DNA of 57,468 nucleotides from an uncultured Clostridium sp. (GCA_930989765.1 CAKNNA010000005.1:1-57468); one strand, 5' to 3'; shown: positions 26,286 through 36,159, counted from the stretch's first letter. Notes: a model not told the origin generated them from the sequence alone. A program made the numbers and translations.

Positions 26286-28457
26286 ATGTATGAAAGGAGC
26301 GTAAGTATACTTGAGAAATATTTTGAAAAAATGTTTTCAATTAGCAAAAAAAGCTTAAATGAAATATATCAAAATTTCATCAAAACAGTAGAAGAAATAG
26401 AAAAATATCAAGAAATATCACAAAAAGAAGAAGATATAATAAAAGAATTTGAAAAAGTTGCAAATGAAATACAAGATATACAAAAGAAACAGGAAAAATT
26501 AACAAAAGCAAACATCGATTTAGAAGAAAAACGAAATAACCTATTTAATGACTTAGAAGAAAATGCAGAAACAATAGAAAATCAATTTGAAAAAATAGAA
26601 AATAAAATAATAGAAAACAATAATGAACTAGAGGTTTTAAGACAAAGTTTTATTGAATCTTTAAAAGGATTTACCGAAAAGCAAAAAGAAAGAAATAAGT
26701 GTTCAAGAGCAAGAAGATTAATTGAAAATGAATACTTAGAATATATGAAAATTGCAAACGATGAAATAAATAGCACAGATATAAATGAAATAAACAAAAT
26801 TAAAAAATTTATTGTATCTGATAGTGAAGTAATAGAAAAAGAATTAACAAAAACTTTAATAGATAATGGAAAAAACGAAAAAGTAGGATTTAATCAAGAA
26901 GTAATTAAAAACGCAGTAAATTTAAGAACAGAAATTGCCAAAAAAGAAGCTGAATGTTACATATTATCTTTTGAAAGAACGAGAAAAATATTAGAAGAAG
27001 TAGATAAAGATAGTTTCAAAATAGCAAAATATAAAAAAGCATTAAGAGACATATCAGCAAAACTGGAATTTTTAAATGCAGAAAAAGAATATATAGCAGG
27101 TTTCTTAGATAATGAAAGAATGACGGCAATAAATGGAGAAAAAATTCATAAAAAAATGATGCAAGAAGCTTGCAAAAATTTTGAAACAGACAAAGAGCAA
27201 ATAAGCAATTTATATGAATTAATATTAAGAGAAACATCATCAAAATCAACAAAAAAGGCATATAAAGAACTATATGATAAAACATATCTGCAAAATATAC
27301 AAGAAAATGAAAAAGTTTTTGAAGAAGAAATAAATAATATTGATATAAAATTAGGTACAGTTATTAATTCAAATTACTGGAGAATAGAAGGAATAAAACA
27401 TATTTATGAAACATTTAAAAATGTAGTATCTGAAAAATTTGAAAAAGACCTTGAAGAACTAGGAATTGAAGAAAATAAAGCAAGTTTTGAAGATTTAGAT
27501 ATGGAAAATACAATAGAAACAGAAAATAGAACAAGTGTAAATGAAGAATTTAATAACATAAAACTTCAAAATCGAGTAAGTTTAAATGAAGATATAGATC
27601 AATATTTAGATGATGAAGAAGACGAAGAACAAGAAGATAGTAGCAAATTTTACTATGCAGAAGAAAAGGAAAATCATTTAGAAGAAGATACATATTCTAA
27701 AAAATATGAAAATTATGATGATTATGATGAAGAAGAATATGAAGACGAAACAGAATATGATGAAGAAAATTATGAAGAAGACGATATCGAAGAAGCGGAA
27801 TATGACGATGAAGAAGATTATGATGAATATGATGAATATGATGAAGACGAATATGAAGACGAAGAAGATTACGATGAAGATGAATATTCAAAAGAAGATG
27901 ATGATGACGATGGAATAGAAGATGAGGAAGACTACTATGATGATGAAGAATATGATGAAGATGAATATGACGAAGAAGATTATAATGATGAAGAAGATAG
28001 TGACGAAGGAGATTATGAAACGGAATTATTTAATGATGAGGATGAATATGACGATGAGGAAGATTATGATGATGAAGAAGATGAAGAAATAAATGAAAAA
28101 TTCAAACAAAACCAAATAAAAAAGCATAAAACTAACAAAAAAAATGAAAGCAGAAATACAAAAAAATCTGACAAATATTTAAATAAAGAAAAGTTTAGAA
28201 ATAACAAAGATAATATAAAAGAAAATGAAATTTATAAATCTGATTATAAAAAGGGCAGAGAAAACAGAAATTCTGCAAACAATATGCAAAAATCAAGCAA
28301 AAAAGATTATTATGATATTTATAAGTTTGACATTAATAAATCTGTAAAAAATAATAAAGTAGCAGTAAGAAATAGAGATAATGTAAAAAAGAAAAAGGAA
28401 GAAGAAAGTCAGGTTAAAAGTATTTTTAAAAGGTTATTTAAAGAAAAGAATAATTAA
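26286..28457 (+). CDS. Large coiled-coil protein with a D/E/Y-rich acidic tract
   Basis: A 723-residue protein from the ATG at 26286, which has GGAGG 8 bases upstream. Residues about 1-430 are long charged helices with heptad character (coiled coil). Residues about 438-600 are a low-complexity tract of Asp, Glu and regularly spaced Tyr encoded by GAT/GAA/TAT repeats. The last 120 residues are rich in Lys, Asn and Arg. The chain is therefore charge-blocked, acidic then basic. There is no signal peptide, membrane helix or catalytic motif, and I do not recognise a family. A scaffolding, condensate-forming or surface role is speculation. Confidence 0.75.
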   Translation: MYERSVSILEKYFEKMFSISKKSLNEIYQNFIKTVEEIEKYQEISQKEEDIIKEFEKVANEIQDIQKKQEKLTKANIDLEEKRNNLFNDLEENAETIENQFEKIENKIIENNNELEVLRQSFIESLKGFTEKQKERNKCSRARRLIENEYLEYMKIANDEINSTDINEINKIKKFIVSDSEVIEKELTKTLIDNGKNEKVGFNQEVIKNAVNLRTEIAKKEAECYILSFERTRKILEEVDKDSFKIAKYKKALRDISAKLEFLNAEKEYIAGFLDNERMTAINGEKIHKKMMQEACKNFETDKEQISNLYELILRETSSKSTKKAYKELYDKTYLQNIQENEKVFEEEINNIDIKLGTVINSNYWRIEGIKHIYETFKNVVSEKFEKDLEELGIEENKASFEDLDMENTIETENRTSVNEEFNNIKLQNRVSLNEDIDQYLDDEEDEEQEDSSKFYYAEEKENHLEEDTYSKKYENYDDYDEEEYEDETEYDEENYEEDDIEEAEYDDEEDYDEYDEYDEDEYEDEEDYDEDEYSKEDDDDDGIEDEEDYYDDEEYDEDEYDEEDYNDEEDSDEGDYETELFNDEDEYDDEEDYDDEEDEEINEKFKQNQIKKHKTNKKNESRNTKKSDKYLNKEKFRNNKDNIKENEIYKSDYKKGRENRNSANNMQKSSKKDYYDIYKFDINKSVKNNKVAVRNRDNVKKKKEEESQVKSIFKRLFKEKNN

Positions 28458-28466
28458 ATATAAAAA

Positions 28467-28506
28467 CTTTGAAGATTTCTATTTTTGAGTATAGAAATTT
28501 TCAAAG
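28467..28506 (+). terminator. Hairpin after the acidic protein gene
   Basis: CTTTGAAGATTTCTAT pairs with ATAGAAATTTTCAAAG with one G-T wobble. The T tract after it is weak. Confidence 0.6.
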
Positions 28507-28685
28507 TGTAAATTTTGCTTGACAATTTACAAATGGAAAGTAAAAAATTCCAAAGTTTTTTATTGTATATAATTATTTATTGCTAAACATTATATGTAAA
28601 ATGCTAAAAAATAGTAGAAAAAAAATATAAATAGTGATAATATAATTATGGAAGAAAAAGAAAATAAATTATGGAGGTTTAACAA

Positions 28686-28934
28686 ATGGAAAAAGAAGTA
28701 AAAAGAACAAATGAAAAGGCAATTACTTTGATTGCTCTTGTTATAACAATTTAAATAATGTATTTGATATATGGGGTTGCCATAGTGAATTGACATTAGA
28801 GGCATATTCTGATAATTACAGAATTAATCGCCGGAGGTTTGTATGCAGATGTAACTTCTCCAAGCGGTCGTAATGGTGACAGTCCGGCTAGTAATGATAC
28901 AATCTACAATACACGCATTATTTTAATCTTCTAG
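28686..28934 (+). pseudogene. Decayed prepilin-like gene remnant
   Basis: An intact ribosome site (GGAGG 8 bases before the ATG) leads into MEKEVKRTNEKAITLIALVI followed by a TAA at codon 23. The ITLIALVITI string is the start of the prepilin-type N-terminal helix common in Clostridia (normally continuing IVLLILAGV). Downstream, traces of the rest (GVAI, then SPSGRNGD up to a TAG at 28934) lie in different frames, so at least two indels have occurred. One of the junctions happens to be a CGG (28833-28835). I regard it as a pseudogene; nothing else is seen between 28507 and 29212 except the terminator. Confidence 0.5.
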
Positions 28935-29027
28935 TACTGGACTATGACAAAGGAAAGAGCTTAGTCAGAAAATATCAAAAAAGAGTTTATAAAAAGAGTG
29001 TCAAGAATAATATGTGAATTTTTTTAA

Positions 29028-29055
29028 ATAGCAAGAATTTCCTTGCTATTTTTCA
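29028..29055 (+). terminator. Terminator before prmC
   Basis: AATAGCAAG (29028-29036) pairs with CTTGCTATT (29043-29051), followed by TTTT. Confidence 0.78.
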
Positions 29056-29212
29056 CTTTATATTATAAAATAAATCAAAATAAAAACAGCAAAATAAAAG
29101 CAAAAATAAGCATCAAAATTAATAACTAAAAAAATACAAATTATCAAAAAAATAAATAAAAAGTGCAATAATTAAAATATACTAAAAATACAAAAAAAGG
29201 AAGGTGAAAAAT

Positions 29213-30052
29213 ATGCAAATAAGGGAAGCGATAGAAAAAGGAACAATAGAGCTAAAAGTAGCAAACCTAGACACACCAAAACTAAAAGCAAGATTACTAA
29301 TGCAATTTTTACTAAATAAATCAAGACAATACATAATAGTAAATGATACAAAGCTATTAACAAAAGTTCAAGAACAAAAATATTTTGAATCAATAAAAAA
29401 GCTAAAAACAGGCATACCTTTAGAGCATATTACACATCAAAAAGAATTTATGAAGCTAAATTTTTTTGTAGACAATAATGTACTTATTCCAAGACAAGAA
29501 ACAGAAAATGTAGTAGAAGAAGCAATAAAAATAGGAAAGCAAATAAAAAACTTACAAATATTAGATTTATGTACAGGAAGTGGAGCAATAGCAGTTTCAC
29601 TTGCAAAATATCTAAAAGAAAGCAAAATTACAGCAATAGATATAAGTCATAAAGCAATACAAATAGCAAAGAAAAATGCAATAATAAACAAAGTAGAAAA
29701 TCAAATAACATTCTTAGAATCAAATTTATTTGAAAACTTACCAGAGCAAAAATATGACATAATAATATCAAACCCACCATACATAAAAAGAAAAGTCATT
29801 AATACACTAGAAAAACAAGTACAAAAAGAGCCAATAATAGCACTTGATGGAGGATATGATGGACTAGACTTTTACAGAAAAATTATAAAAAATGCATATA
29901 ACTATTTAAAGTTTCAAGGATATATAATATTAGAAATTGGATATGACCAAAAAGAAGATGTAATAGATCTTATAAAAAAAGAAGAAAAATATAGCAAAAT
30001 TTACTGCAAAAAAGACTTATATGGGAAAGATAGAGTTATAGTAACATATTAA
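29213..30052 (+). CDS. prmC: Peptide chain release factor N5-glutamine methyltransferase PrmC (HemK)
   Basis: A 279-residue SAM-dependent methyltransferase that methylates the GGQ glutamine of release factors. The C-terminal Rossmann domain has LDLCTGSGAIAVSLA (SAM motif I) and the catalytic NPPY motif in IIISNPPYIKRKV. The helical N-terminal domain recognises the release factor. I chose the ATG at 29213 rather than a GTG at 29204, because AAGGAAGG then stands at normal distance. prfA is not adjacent. Confidence 0.93.
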   Translation: MQIREAIEKGTIELKVANLDTPKLKARLLMQFLLNKSRQYIIVNDTKLLTKVQEQKYFESIKKLKTGIPLEHITHQKEFMKLNFFVDNNVLIPRQETENVVEEAIKIGKQIKNLQILDLCTGSGAIAVSLAKYLKESKITAIDISHKAIQIAKKNAIINKVENQITFLESNLFENLPEQKYDIIISNPPYIKRKVINTLEKQVQKEPIIALDGGYDGLDFYRKIIKNAYNYLKFQGYIILEIGYDQKEDVIDLIKKEEKYSKIYCKKDLYGKDRVIVTY

Positions 30053-30132
30053 AAGCAAAATATCAGCAAATTTAAATTAATATAAGGTAAAAAATAATAA
30101 ATAGTTGATTTATAAAGATAGGAGTTAAATAT

Positions 30133-31096
30133 ATGTCTTTTTCATCAGAAATAAAACAAGAATTAAGTAAAATAAACAATTTAAATAAAAAAAAAGAACT
30201 AAAATATGAACTATTAGGATATCTTATATCAAATAATCCTAAAGTAATGGCACGAAATAAAATTAAATACTCCACTGAAAACGAATATAATATAAACAGA
30301 TTTTCAAAAATACTTACAAACTTAAAAATACAATACAAAATAGAAATGGATGGAAATTTGTTTGTAATAACATTTAAAGCAAAAGATATAGATTTTATAG
30401 AAATAAAAGAAAACAAAATATTAATAGCTGATAAATTTTTAAATAGCAATAAATTAGAAAATGAAAATATTAATAGCAAAAATCCAAAAAAAGAAGAGTA
30501 TAAGCTAAAAAACGAAAATCGGAGAAGATAAAATAGAAAATAAAAAAAGTATTATCAGAGGAGCATTCTTAGGAGCGGGCTCAATTACAAACCCAGAAAA
30601 AAAATATCATTTAGAAATAAATTTTTCAAACAAGGAAAATTTAACACTAGTAAAAGAAATAATGAAAGATTTAAAAATATTTCCCAAAACACTAGAAAAA
30701 GAAAATAAATATATAATATATCTAAAAGAAGGAGAAGAAATATCTAACTTTTTAGCATTAATTGGAGCAAACAAAGGAATGTTAAACTTTGAAGAAATAA
30801 GAGTAAAAAGGGAAATGAGAGGAAAAATAAATAGAATAGTAAATTGTCAAACAGCAAATTTATCAAAAACCATAAATGCATCAGTAGAACAAATAGAAGC
30901 AATAAAAAAATTAAAAGAAACAGGAAAATTTAGCAAATTAAACGAAGGTTTGAAAGAAATTGCAATATTAAGGCTTGAAAATCCTGATATGAATTTAGTA
31001 GAATTAGGAAAATTGCTAAAAGAGCCAATTGGAAAATCAGGAGTAAACTATAGACTAAAAAAAATAATTGAGATAGCAAAAGAAAATAACATTTAA
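30133..31096 (+). CDS. whiA: DNA-binding protein WhiA, one CGG +1 shift
   Basis: The N-terminal part (MSFSSEIKQELSKI) is the LAGLIDADG-like domain of WhiA, and the C-terminal part (GKINRIVNCQTANLSKTINASV, ending LGKLLKEPIGKSGVNYRLKKI) is its helix-turn-helix. The zero frame breaks at CGG 30520-30522 (codon 130), with a TAA three codons on. Skipping the C gives NEN-G-EDKIENKKSIIRGAFLGAGS and 320 residues, against about 316 in Bacillus. WhiA influences cell division and chromosome organisation and is a sporulation regulator in actinobacteria. It is highly conserved in Firmicutes, so inactivation is unlikely. Confidence 0.92.
30520..30522 (+). other. CGG +1 recoding site in whiA
   Basis: The context is GAA AAT CGG AGA AGA TAA. 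Skipping the C gives AAT-GGA (Asn-Gly) and opens the frame to the normal WhiA end. Confidence 0.9.
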
Positions 31097-31162
31097 AAAT
31101 ATTAAAATAAAAAAGTTATAGGTAAACTTACAAAACCTAAATAAAATAGAGGAAAAACGTAA

Positions 31163-32464
31163 ATGCAAGAACTAAACTACCAAAACAGTCAAAACTATGA
31201 AATTTTCGAAAAACAAAATTATGAAGATACTAAAAAACCAGAATTAGGAATATATATACACATACCATTTTGTATAAAAAAGTGCTATTATTGTGATTTT
31301 ATTTCATATCCAAACAAATTTGACTGGCAAGAAAAATATATAAAAAAAATAAAAGAAGAAATACAAGCACAAAAACAAGTATTAGAAAAATATAATATAA
31401 CTACAATATATATAGGTGGTGGAACACCCTCTAGTATAGAAAGTAAATATATAGAAGAAATTTTAAAAGAAATAAAAAAATATATAAAACAAAAGCCACT
31501 AAATGCAAAAAAACAAGAAATAACAATAGAAGTAAACCCAGGAACAGTAACCAAAGAAAAACTAGAATCTTACAAAAAAACTGGGGTAAATAGAATAAGC
31601 ATAGGACTTCAAACAACAAACAATAAACTCTTAAAGCAAATTGGAAGAATACATAATTTAGAAGATTTTGAAAAAAGCTATAAATTAATTAAAGAAGCAG
31701 GTTTTGAAAACATAAATATAGACTTAATGATAGGACTCCCAGACCAAACAATAGAAGATATAAAAAAATCTATAGAAAAAATAATAAATTTAAAGCCAAA
31801 ACATATATCTGTATATTCATTAATAATAGAAGAAAATACAAAATTTGAAAAAATGCTAGAAGAAAAAAAGTTAAATCTACCAAGTGAAGAAGAAGAAAGA
31901 TATCAATACCATTATGTAAAAAACAAACTAGAACTTGCAGGATATACACACTATGAAATATCTAACTTTGCAATTAATGGTTGTGAATCAAAACATAACT
32001 TAAACTGTTGGGAGCAAAAAGAATATATAGGCTTTGGAATTGCAGCACATTCTTATATAGATAAAATTAGAATGTCAAATACAATTAATTTAGAAGAATA
32101 CCTAAAAATTTCAAGCAAAGAAATAGAAGAAGAAAATAAAAAAATAGATAAAATAAAAAAAGAAAATAGTATAGAAGAAAATAAAAAAATAGAATTACCA
32201 ATAAAAATAGGAATAAAAACCATAAATGAAATTCAAAGCAAACTAGACGAAGAAAAAGAATATATGTTACTTGGGCTTAGAAAAATACAAGGTATTAGTA
32301 TTTCAAAGTTTAAACAAAAATTTGGCGAAAATCCAATATTTTTATTTAAAGAAAAACTTTCATATCTTGCAGATGAAAAATTAATAGAAATAGATTTAGA
32401 CCAAATAAAATTGACAAGAAAAGGGCTAGATTTAGCAAATATTGTATGGGAAGAATTTATATAA
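31163..32464 (+). CDS. hemW: HemW-type radical SAM protein
   Basis: A 433-residue radical SAM protein with the [4Fe-4S] motif C-x3-C-x2-C (Cys37, Cys41, Cys44 in CIKKCYYC). IYIGGGTPS, INIDLMIGLPDQT and the HemW/HemN block HNLNCWEQKEYIGFGIAAHS follow. Although related to oxygen-independent coproporphyrinogen oxidase, HemW members are heme chaperones. An N-terminal extension of about 27 residues precedes the usual start. The lysine- and glutamate-rich insertion at residues 315-350 is longer than I expect for the family. Confidence 0.9.
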   Translation: MQELNYQNSQNYEIFEKQNYEDTKKPELGIYIHIPFCIKKCYYCDFISYPNKFDWQEKYIKKIKEEIQAQKQVLEKYNITTIYIGGGTPSSIESKYIEEILKEIKKYIKQKPLNAKKQEITIEVNPGTVTKEKLESYKKTGVNRISIGLQTTNNKLLKQIGRIHNLEDFEKSYKLIKEAGFENINIDLMIGLPDQTIEDIKKSIEKIINLKPKHISVYSLIIEENTKFEKMLEEKKLNLPSEEEERYQYHYVKNKLELAGYTHYEISNFAINGCESKHNLNCWEQKEYIGFGIAAHSYIDKIRMSNTINLEEYLKISSKEIEEENKKIDKIKKENSIEENKKIELPIKIGIKTINEIQSKLDEEKEYMLLGLRKIQGISISKFKQKFGENPIFLFKEKLSYLADEKLIEIDLDQIKLTRKGLDLANIVWEEFI

Positions 32465-32523
32465 AAAATCCACTTTAAAAATTATTTTAAGTATGTACTA
32501 AAAAGTGATAAGGAGAAAATTTA

Positions 32524-33834
32524 ATGAACAAAAATAAAAAAAATAGATATTTAGAATGGAGAAGACTTGATAATTCTGCAAAAATTTTTCCAATATCTGG
32601 TGGAAAAAAGTATAGTACAGTTTTTAGATTATCAGCAGTATTAAAAGAAAAAATAGATCAAAAGACTTTAGAAAAAGCAGTAAATATGGCACTTGAAAAA
32701 TACAAAGTTTTTAAAGTAAGCCTAAAAAGTGGTTTTTTTTGGAATTACCTAGAATATAATGCAAAAGAGCCAATAATAGAAGAAGAAAAGGAATATCCTT
32801 GTAAATATATTAGGCAAGAGAAAAATAATAATTATCTATTTAAAGTTACATATTTTGATAAAAAAATAAATATAGATATATTTCATTCATTAACAGATGG
32901 TAATAATGGGCTAATATTTTTTAGAGAAATAATCTATAATTATATAGAGCAAAAACACAAAGAAGAATTCACAGAAGAGATAAGAGTACAAAGAAAAGTA
33001 GAGTTTAATGCAGAAGATAGTTATTTAAAAAACTATGATAAAAAATCCAAAAATAATAATAGTACAAAAAAAGCATATAAATTAAAAGGACCAAAAATAA
33101 AATTAGGAGCAATTTCAGCAATACACGAATACATAGATTTAGAAGAATTAAAAAAAGTATCAAAAGAAAATGAAGCGACCATAACTCAATATTTATCTGC
33201 AGTACTTATATATTCTATTTATAAAGCAAATTATCTAAAATCAAATAGTAATAATCAAAAAAAACCAATAAAAGTATGTATACCAGTAAATTTGAAAAAA
33301 TATTTTCCATCTAATACAATGTCTAACTTTTTTTCATATTTAACTGTTGAAGCAAATATAAAAAAAGACGAATTAACAACTTTTGAAAAAATATTAGATT
33401 TAGTAAAAGAAGAATTCAAAAAAAAGCTAACAGAAGAAGAAATACAAAAAACAATGTCTGCAAATGTAAAACTTGGAATAAATCCATTTATAAAACTAAT
33501 TCCTTTAATTCTAAAAAAGCCAATAGTAAGATTAAGCTATATAGAAATAAGAAAATATACAACAACAACATTTTCAAATATTGGAAGAATAGGAATTATT
33601 GGAAAATATAAAAAATATATAGATAGTTTTCTAATGTTAATTGCACCAGAGCCAGTTGAAAAAATAAAATGTTCTGCAGTTTCTTTTGAAAAGGAAATAG
33701 TATTTACATTTACATCAATATTAGATGATGCAAATATAGAAAATGAATTTTATAAATTTTTAACTAAAAAAGGAATAAAAGTAAAAATAGAAAGTAATGG
33801 TGTTTTAAATGTTATATCCGCAAAAACTAAGTAG
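32524..33834 (+). CDS. Condensation/alcohol-acetyltransferase-like acyltransferase
   Basis: A 436-residue protein resembling the chloramphenicol-acetyltransferase-like superfamily used by condensation domains and alcohol acetyltransferases. The motif FHSLTDGNNGL contains the H-x3-DG catalytic pattern, and VCIPVNLKKYFPSNTMSNFFSYL is the second conserved block. The next gene, a DUF6320-like membrane protein, overlaps by 26 bases, so the pair likely works together, perhaps in acylating a cell-envelope molecule. Substrate and product are unknown. Confidence 0.75.
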   Translation: MNKNKKNRYLEWRRLDNSAKIFPISGGKKYSTVFRLSAVLKEKIDQKTLEKAVNMALEKYKVFKVSLKSGFFWNYLEYNAKEPIIEEEKEYPCKYIRQEKNNNYLFKVTYFDKKINIDIFHSLTDGNNGLIFFREIIYNYIEQKHKEEFTEEIRVQRKVEFNAEDSYLKNYDKKSKNNNSTKKAYKLKGPKIKLGAISAIHEYIDLEELKKVSKENEATITQYLSAVLIYSIYKANYLKSNSNNQKKPIKVCIPVNLKKYFPSNTMSNFFSYLTVEANIKKDELTTFEKILDLVKEEFKKKLTEEEIQKTMSANVKLGINPFIKLIPLILKKPIVRLSYIEIRKYTTTTFSNIGRIGIIGKYKKYIDSFLMLIAPEPVEKIKCSAVSFEKEIVFTFTSILDDANIENEFYKFLTKKGIKVKIESNGVLNVISAKTK

Positions 33835-34372
33835 TAAAAAACAAAATATAATAACTTTAAGTTTATTTATTGCATCAATAGTAATTGCACTTATATTAAT
33901 TTTAATAAATAAATTAGTAAATAGTGAAGTTCACTGGGCAGCAATGGCAAATGCTGGTATTATATATATTTGGGTAACTGTTATATACTCTATAAATAAA
34001 AATATAAATATTGCAGGACATGTACTTGTTCAGTGTATTGCAATATCTATTTTAACAACTTATATAGATTATAAAATAGGATTTAGAGGATGGTCAATTC
34101 AAATTTCAATCCCGATTATAATTATTATTGCAAATGTAACTATGTTTATACTTACAATAGTAAGCTATAAAAAATATGTAAGATATGCTATATATCAACT
34201 CATAATTTGTATTTTTAGTATGCTACCGGCTTTTTTTATAGCAAAACATATGCTAAATAGCAATGTTTTAAGCTTTGTTGCAATTGGAATTTCTATTTTG
34301 AATTTTGTTTTAACTGTTTGTTTGTGTGCAAAAGATGTGAAAGATGCAGTTGTTAGGAAGTTTCATTTGTAG
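33809..34372 (+). CDS. DUF6320-like polytopic membrane protein
   Basis: A 187-residue protein with about six hydrophobic segments (LSLFIASIVIALILILI; ANAGIIYIWVTVIY; and so on). It starts inside the last codons of the acyltransferase gene (26-base overlap), so translation is coupled. The pattern matches a family seen paired with the alcohol-acetyltransferase-like proteins; my recognition of the DUF is from memory and only moderate. No catalytic residue is apparent. Confidence 0.68.
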   Translation: MLYPQKLSSKKQNIITLSLFIASIVIALILILINKLVNSEVHWAAMANAGIIYIWVTVIYSINKNINIAGHVLVQCIAISILTTYIDYKIGFRGWSIQISIPIIIIIANVTMFILTIVSYKKYVRYAIYQLIICIFSMLPAFFIAKHMLNSNVLSFVAIGISILNFVLTVCLCAKDVKDAVVRKFHL

Positions 34373-34404
34373 TAATTAACAGCTTTTAACAATAAAAGTA
34401 TAAA

Positions 34405-34455
34405 AAATTTATTAAAAGTCGACAATATGAAGTCGGTTTTTAATAAATTTTTTTT
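34405..34455 (+). terminator. Long terminator hairpin after the acyltransferase pair
   Basis: AAATTTATTAAAA pairs with TTTTAATAAATTT, with an inner CGAC/GTCG helix, followed by a T run. Confidence 0.82.
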
Positions 34456-34605
34456 ATAAAAAGATGTCAAACTATGAGACATAATTTAATAATTAAGTAT
34501 AAAAATTAATTAAGTAAAAACATTACTGCTATCCTTTAAAATCTAAACATTCTCATTGTATATAAATATAAGATTTATTAATAAAAATTAATAAAAAAAC
34601 ATATG

Positions 34606-34632
34606 AATGGCAAGAATATTCTTGCCATTTTC
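34606..34632. terminator. 24-bp perfect palindrome upstream of the flavodiiron gene
   Basis: AATGGCAAGAAT and ATTCTTGCCATT are contiguous with no spacer (34606-34629) and are followed by TT. It reads best as a terminator hairpin. An operator for the downstream gene is possible, but no known operator consensus fits. The rest of the 34373-34677 gap shows no gene. Confidence 0.55.
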
Positions 34633-34677
34633 TGGTTAATATAGTAAAATAGAAAAAAACAAAAAAGGAGAGAAAAA

Positions 34678-35865
34678 ATGTCAAAAAAAATAAATGAAAA
34701 AATTACATGGGTTGGAAAAACAGACTGGGAGCTAAAAAAATTTCATGGAGACGAATTTACAACAATAAATGGCTCATCATATAACAGCTACTTAATAAGA
34801 GACGAAAAGACAGTATTAATAGACACAGCATGGCTACCATATGACAAAGAATTTGTATCTAAACTAGAAGAAGAAATAGACTTAAATAAAATAGATTCAA
34901 TAATAGCACTTCATGGAGAAGTTGACCATAGTGGAGCATTAATAGAACTTATGAATAAAATACCAAATACACCAATATATTGCACAGCAAATGGAATAAA
35001 ATCAATAAAAGGTCAATACCACAAAGATTGGAATTTTATACCAGTAAAAACAGGAGACAAGCTAAACTTAGGTGAAAACACAATTTACTTTATAGAAGCA
35101 CCAATGTTACATTGGCCAGACACAATGTTTGCATATATGGATAAAGAAAAAGTATTATTCTCAAGTGATGGATTTGGAGAGCATCTAGCATCAGAACATT
35201 TATATGCAGATGAAGTAGAACAAGATATTTTATTTAAAGAAGCATTAAAATATTATGCTAACATATTAGCACCATTTAGTTTTATGGTAACAAAAAAAAT
35301 AAATGAAATATTAGATATGAATATAGAAATAGATATGATATGCCCAAGCCATGGATTAATATGGAGAAAAAATCCAGAAAAAATAATCGAAAAATATTTA
35401 GAATGGGCAAACAATTATAAGGAAAATCAAATAACAATAATATATGACACAATGTGGAATGATACAAGAAAAATGGCAGAAAACATAGCAAGAGGAATAC
35501 AAAACAAAGACAAAAAAGTAACTATAAAACTAATGAATACAGCAAAAGATGATAAAACAGATGTATTAACAGAAGTATTTAAATCTAAAATAGTACTTGT
35601 AGGATCACCAACAGTAAATAATGGCTACTTACACTCAATTGCAGGAATTTTAGAAATGATTAGAGGAATGAAATTAAAGTCAAAAAAAGCTGCAGCATTT
35701 GGAAGCTATGGATGGAGTGGAGAAGCAGTAAAATTAATAACAGAAGAGCTAAAAAAAGCAGGATTAGAAATTATAAACGAAGGAATAAAAGTACTTTGGA
35801 CACCAGATGAAAAAGAAGAAAAAAGATTGCAAGAATATGGAGAAAATATTGCAAACATAGACTAA
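34678..35865 (+). CDS. Flavodiiron protein (FprA family)
   Basis: A 395-residue A-type flavodiiron protein. The N-terminal metallo-beta-lactamase-like half carries the diiron ligands H-x-E-x-D-H (His79, Glu81, Asp83, His84 in HGEVDHSG). The C-terminal half is a flavodoxin domain (ITIIYDTMWNDTRKMAENIA binds FMN). These enzymes reduce oxygen to water or NO to N2O and protect anaerobes from air. There is no extra rubredoxin domain. An AAAAGGAGAG site precedes the ATG. Confidence 0.94.
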   Translation: MSKKINEKITWVGKTDWELKKFHGDEFTTINGSSYNSYLIRDEKTVLIDTAWLPYDKEFVSKLEEEIDLNKIDSIIALHGEVDHSGALIELMNKIPNTPIYCTANGIKSIKGQYHKDWNFIPVKTGDKLNLGENTIYFIEAPMLHWPDTMFAYMDKEKVLFSSDGFGEHLASEHLYADEVEQDILFKEALKYYANILAPFSFMVTKKINEILDMNIEIDMICPSHGLIWRKNPEKIIEKYLEWANNYKENQITIIYDTMWNDTRKMAENIARGIQNKDKKVTIKLMNTAKDDKTDVLTEVFKSKIVLVGSPTVNNGYLHSIAGILEMIRGMKLKSKKAAAFGSYGWSGEAVKLITEELKKAGLEIINEGIKVLWTPDEKEEKRLQEYGENIANID

Positions 35866-35895
35866 AATAAAAAATATTAAAAATAAGGAAAAAAT

Positions 35896-36090
35896 ATGGT
35901 AAAAAAAATAGAAACAGGTTTAGTACTAGTCAAAGAAACAGCTTTTGATAAAATAAGGCGAAAAATTCTAAATATAATTTATGGAAGAGATTATAAAATA
36001 TTGCAAGAATTTGAAAATCTTATGAAAACAAATAGACCTAAAAATATAATAATTCCCAAAAGTATTAAATTTAATAAAGAAAAAAATTAG
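35896..36090 (+). CDS. Small basic hypothetical protein (64 residues)
   Basis: A 64-residue basic protein (MVKKIETGLVLVKETAFDKI) 30 bases after the flavodiiron gene, with TAAGGA upstream. Its TGLVLVKETAFDKIRRKIL region is well ordered, unlike random AT-rich ORFs. I do not recognise a family. It probably shares the upstream transcript. Confidence 0.6.
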   Translation: MVKKIETGLVLVKETAFDKIRRKILNIIYGRDYKILQEFENLMKTNRPKNIIIPKSIKFNKEKN

Positions 36091-36159
36091 AAAAAATAGA
36101 CATAATGCATTTATAAACAATAATAAACAAAAAATATACTAAACAATGAAAGGAAAGTA

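Noticed and set aside
27697..27918. Opposite-strand and alternate-frame ORFs (His/Leu-rich or Met/Lys-rich) over the acidic tract
   Set aside because: They are compositional shadows of the GAT/GAA/TAT repeats, with no ribosome sites.
34606..34629. The 24-bp palindrome as a PerR or other known operator of the flavodiiron gene
   Set aside because: It does not match the PerR/Fur-type consensus and is GC-richer than its surroundings, like a terminator stem.
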